From NCBI GenBank assembly GCA_021828245.1, contig JAKASC010000154.1, positions 1 through 5,975 on the forward strand: DNA of 5,975 nt, read 5' to 3'. Below, one piece after another: positions 5,310-5,975 of this stretch. Numbering within the stretch: position 1 is the stretch's first letter; the number at the start of each line of letters is the position of its first letter. The notes beneath the pieces are model-generated. The model saw only the letters and a list, made by a program, of their open reading frames with translations, made no database searches and had not been told where the DNA came from. A program made the position numbers and the translations under genes. The DNA is from Acidobacteriota bacterium (GTDB lineage Bacteria; Acidobacteriota; Terriglobia; UBA7540).

Positions 5310-5553
5310 GCCGCAAGCGAACCGGCGCTCCACCGCCAAACTTGCGGCTCATCCAATCTTCCATATCCGCCCGCAGCGCTTCCAGGTTCACGCGGAAGCT
5401 CACCTCAAGCAGACCGTCGGCCGCCGGCAGCGTTTCGTCAAAAGCCGAGCGCCCGGTGAAGCTCCGCATGGCGTAACTGTCAAGCCACGCGAGCGGACAC
5501 AACCGACTGGCCTCGCCTTGCACCACTTCGATTCGGATTTTGCGCGCGAACAT
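5251..5553 (-). CDS. Hypothetical 100-residue protein downstream of the CpsB-like phosphatase
   Basis: I do not recognise this family. The product begins MFARKIRIEVVQGEASRLCP, continues with LAWLDSYAMRSF and a predicted beta-strand run LLEVSFRVNLEALRADMEDW (49-68), then KFGGGAPVRLRLTEL and a polar tail. It has no signal peptide or membrane segment, so it is probably cytoplasmic. Codon choice looks like its neighbours (many codons ending in G or C), which supports a real gene. The frame stays open upstream to 5733, but that extension is basic, low in structure and overlaps the phosphatase gene; the ATG at 5553 follows GAGGGA almost directly, an unusually tight spacing. The last 59 bp overlap the glycosyltransferase 3' end on the opposite strand. 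Same strand as the phosphatase with a 149-bp gap, so co-transcription is possible. Confidence 0.6.
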   Translation of the reverse strand: MFARKIRIEVVQGEASRLCPLAWLDSYAMRSFTGRSAFDETLPAADGLLEVSFRVNLEALRADMEDWMSRKFGGGAPVRLRLTELPASWSNNSAPASKES

Positions 5554-5702
5554 TCCCTCAATTGTAATCCCGCTGCAGCCGGATGGAGCGGCCTTGCACT
5601 CCGAGCGCAGCTTACGGACAAGGCGGAATTTCTTATCCGAGGGTCGCCGCCGGATTTGGCTGATGGTTTGCCGCTTAGCGCCGGCGCTTCGCGCTCGTCC
5701 GG
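5554..5702. other. Gap between phosphatase and hypothetical gene with a 12-bp palindrome
   Basis: AGCGCCGGCGCT (5677-5688) is a perfect palindrome. On the minus strand the stretch just after the phosphatase stop can also fold with GCGC-GAA-GCGC as an inner stem. No T run follows, so its role as a terminator or processing site for the phosphatase message is only possible. Confidence 0.35.
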
Positions 5703-5975
5703 CTAATGCCGGCGTCGGAAGAATGAAAACCAACTTTTCTTCGGGGTGGGCGGCGGCTCGTCGGGCGGAGGGCCGGGCGGCAAGGGTTTCCCTTCGATAA
5801 CGGCCCGCGGATTTTCACAAAGGAGCAAGTCGGCGATTTCCTTTCCTCGAAGCTCGGCGACTTTTTGATAGCACTCGGAAAGGATGGGCGGGCGGTAATT
5901 CAGGTCGTGGGCGTCGGTGGCGAAAAAATGAATCAAATTCTGCCTCAGCCATTGCTCGGCGAGCCGCAGCGCCTT
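5703..5975 (-). CDS. CpsB/YwqE-type PHP-domain tyrosine phosphatase, C-terminal part, 5' truncated by window edge
   Basis: The frame is open to the right edge, giving 90 C-terminal residues of a family usually near 250. The fragment KALRLAEQWLRQN is followed by LIHFFATDAHD, the family's xxxSDAH-like signature, whose Asp and His help bind the metal cluster. It is followed by the usual NYRPP arginine, an amphipathic helix with ELRGKEIADLLL, and the closing ENPRAVIEGKPLP. These proteins are metal-dependent protein-tyrosine phosphatases acting on BY-kinases that control capsule or exopolysaccharide export. Beyond the normal end there is a Pro-rich linker (PPGPPPDEPPPTP) and a basic-aromatic tail KKSWFSFFRRRH, which could touch the membrane or a partner. 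A TTG inside the fragment is not a start; homology continues upstream of it. The neighbouring glycosyltransferase is consistent with a polysaccharide locus. Confidence 0.85.
   Translation of the reverse strand, partial: KALRLAEQWLRQNLIHFFATDAHDLNYRPPILSECYQKVAELRGKEIADLLLCENPRAVIEGKPLPPGPPPDEPPPTPKKSWFSFFRRRH

Noticed and set aside
5554..5733. 60-residue upstream extension of the hypothetical minus-strand gene
   Set aside because: The segment is basic, without clear structure, overlaps the phosphatase gene, and the ATG at 5553 has a purine-rich GAGGGA just before it. Not fully excluded.

Overview
The window is a GC-rich bacterial chromosome segment with short intergenic gaps and gene-by-gene strand switching. 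It looks like Verrucomicrobiota of the Pedosphaera/Limisphaerales type. This assignment is an inference from two things: a palindromic dispersed repeat present twice (1029-1090 and 4476-4537), whose translations give the 'HGRDARAT' / 'GTGVSPVQ' strings I remember from spurious ORFs in such genomes, and the mix of gene families. Acidobacteriota or Planctomycetota are not excluded.

Left part (1-1655): the 3' third of a sodium:solute symporter (SSS) gene, then a small two-helix membrane protein 55 bp downstream that looks like an operon partner. A gene-poor stretch follows with tandem hairpins and repeat copy 1. After it comes a 66-codon single-helix membrane protein gene with a strong Shine-Dalgarno sequence.

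Middle part (1656-4334): a minus-strand exported protein with a Gly-zipper segment is divergent from a FabG-like short-chain dehydrogenase/reductase on plus. The reductase converges with a minus-strand carbon-nitrogen hydrolase (nitrilase superfamily). These three have separate transcription units and no evident shared pathway.

Right part (4335-5975): repeat copy 2 sits in the divergent promoter region between the hydrolase and a family 2 glycosyltransferase resembling dolichyl/polyprenyl-phosphate sugar synthases. The glycosyltransferase overlaps tail-to-tail with a 100-residue unknown gene. That gene lies downstream, on the same strand, of the 3' end of a CpsB/YwqE-type PHP tyrosine phosphatase gene cut by the right edge. 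The glycosyltransferase and phosphatase together hint at a surface polysaccharide neighbourhood.

I did not find a convincing new multi-gene system. The items most worth a second look are the repeat family with its flanking hairpins, the repeat's intrusion into a possible start region of the glycosyltransferase, the symporter-linked small membrane protein, and the two unrecognised small genes.
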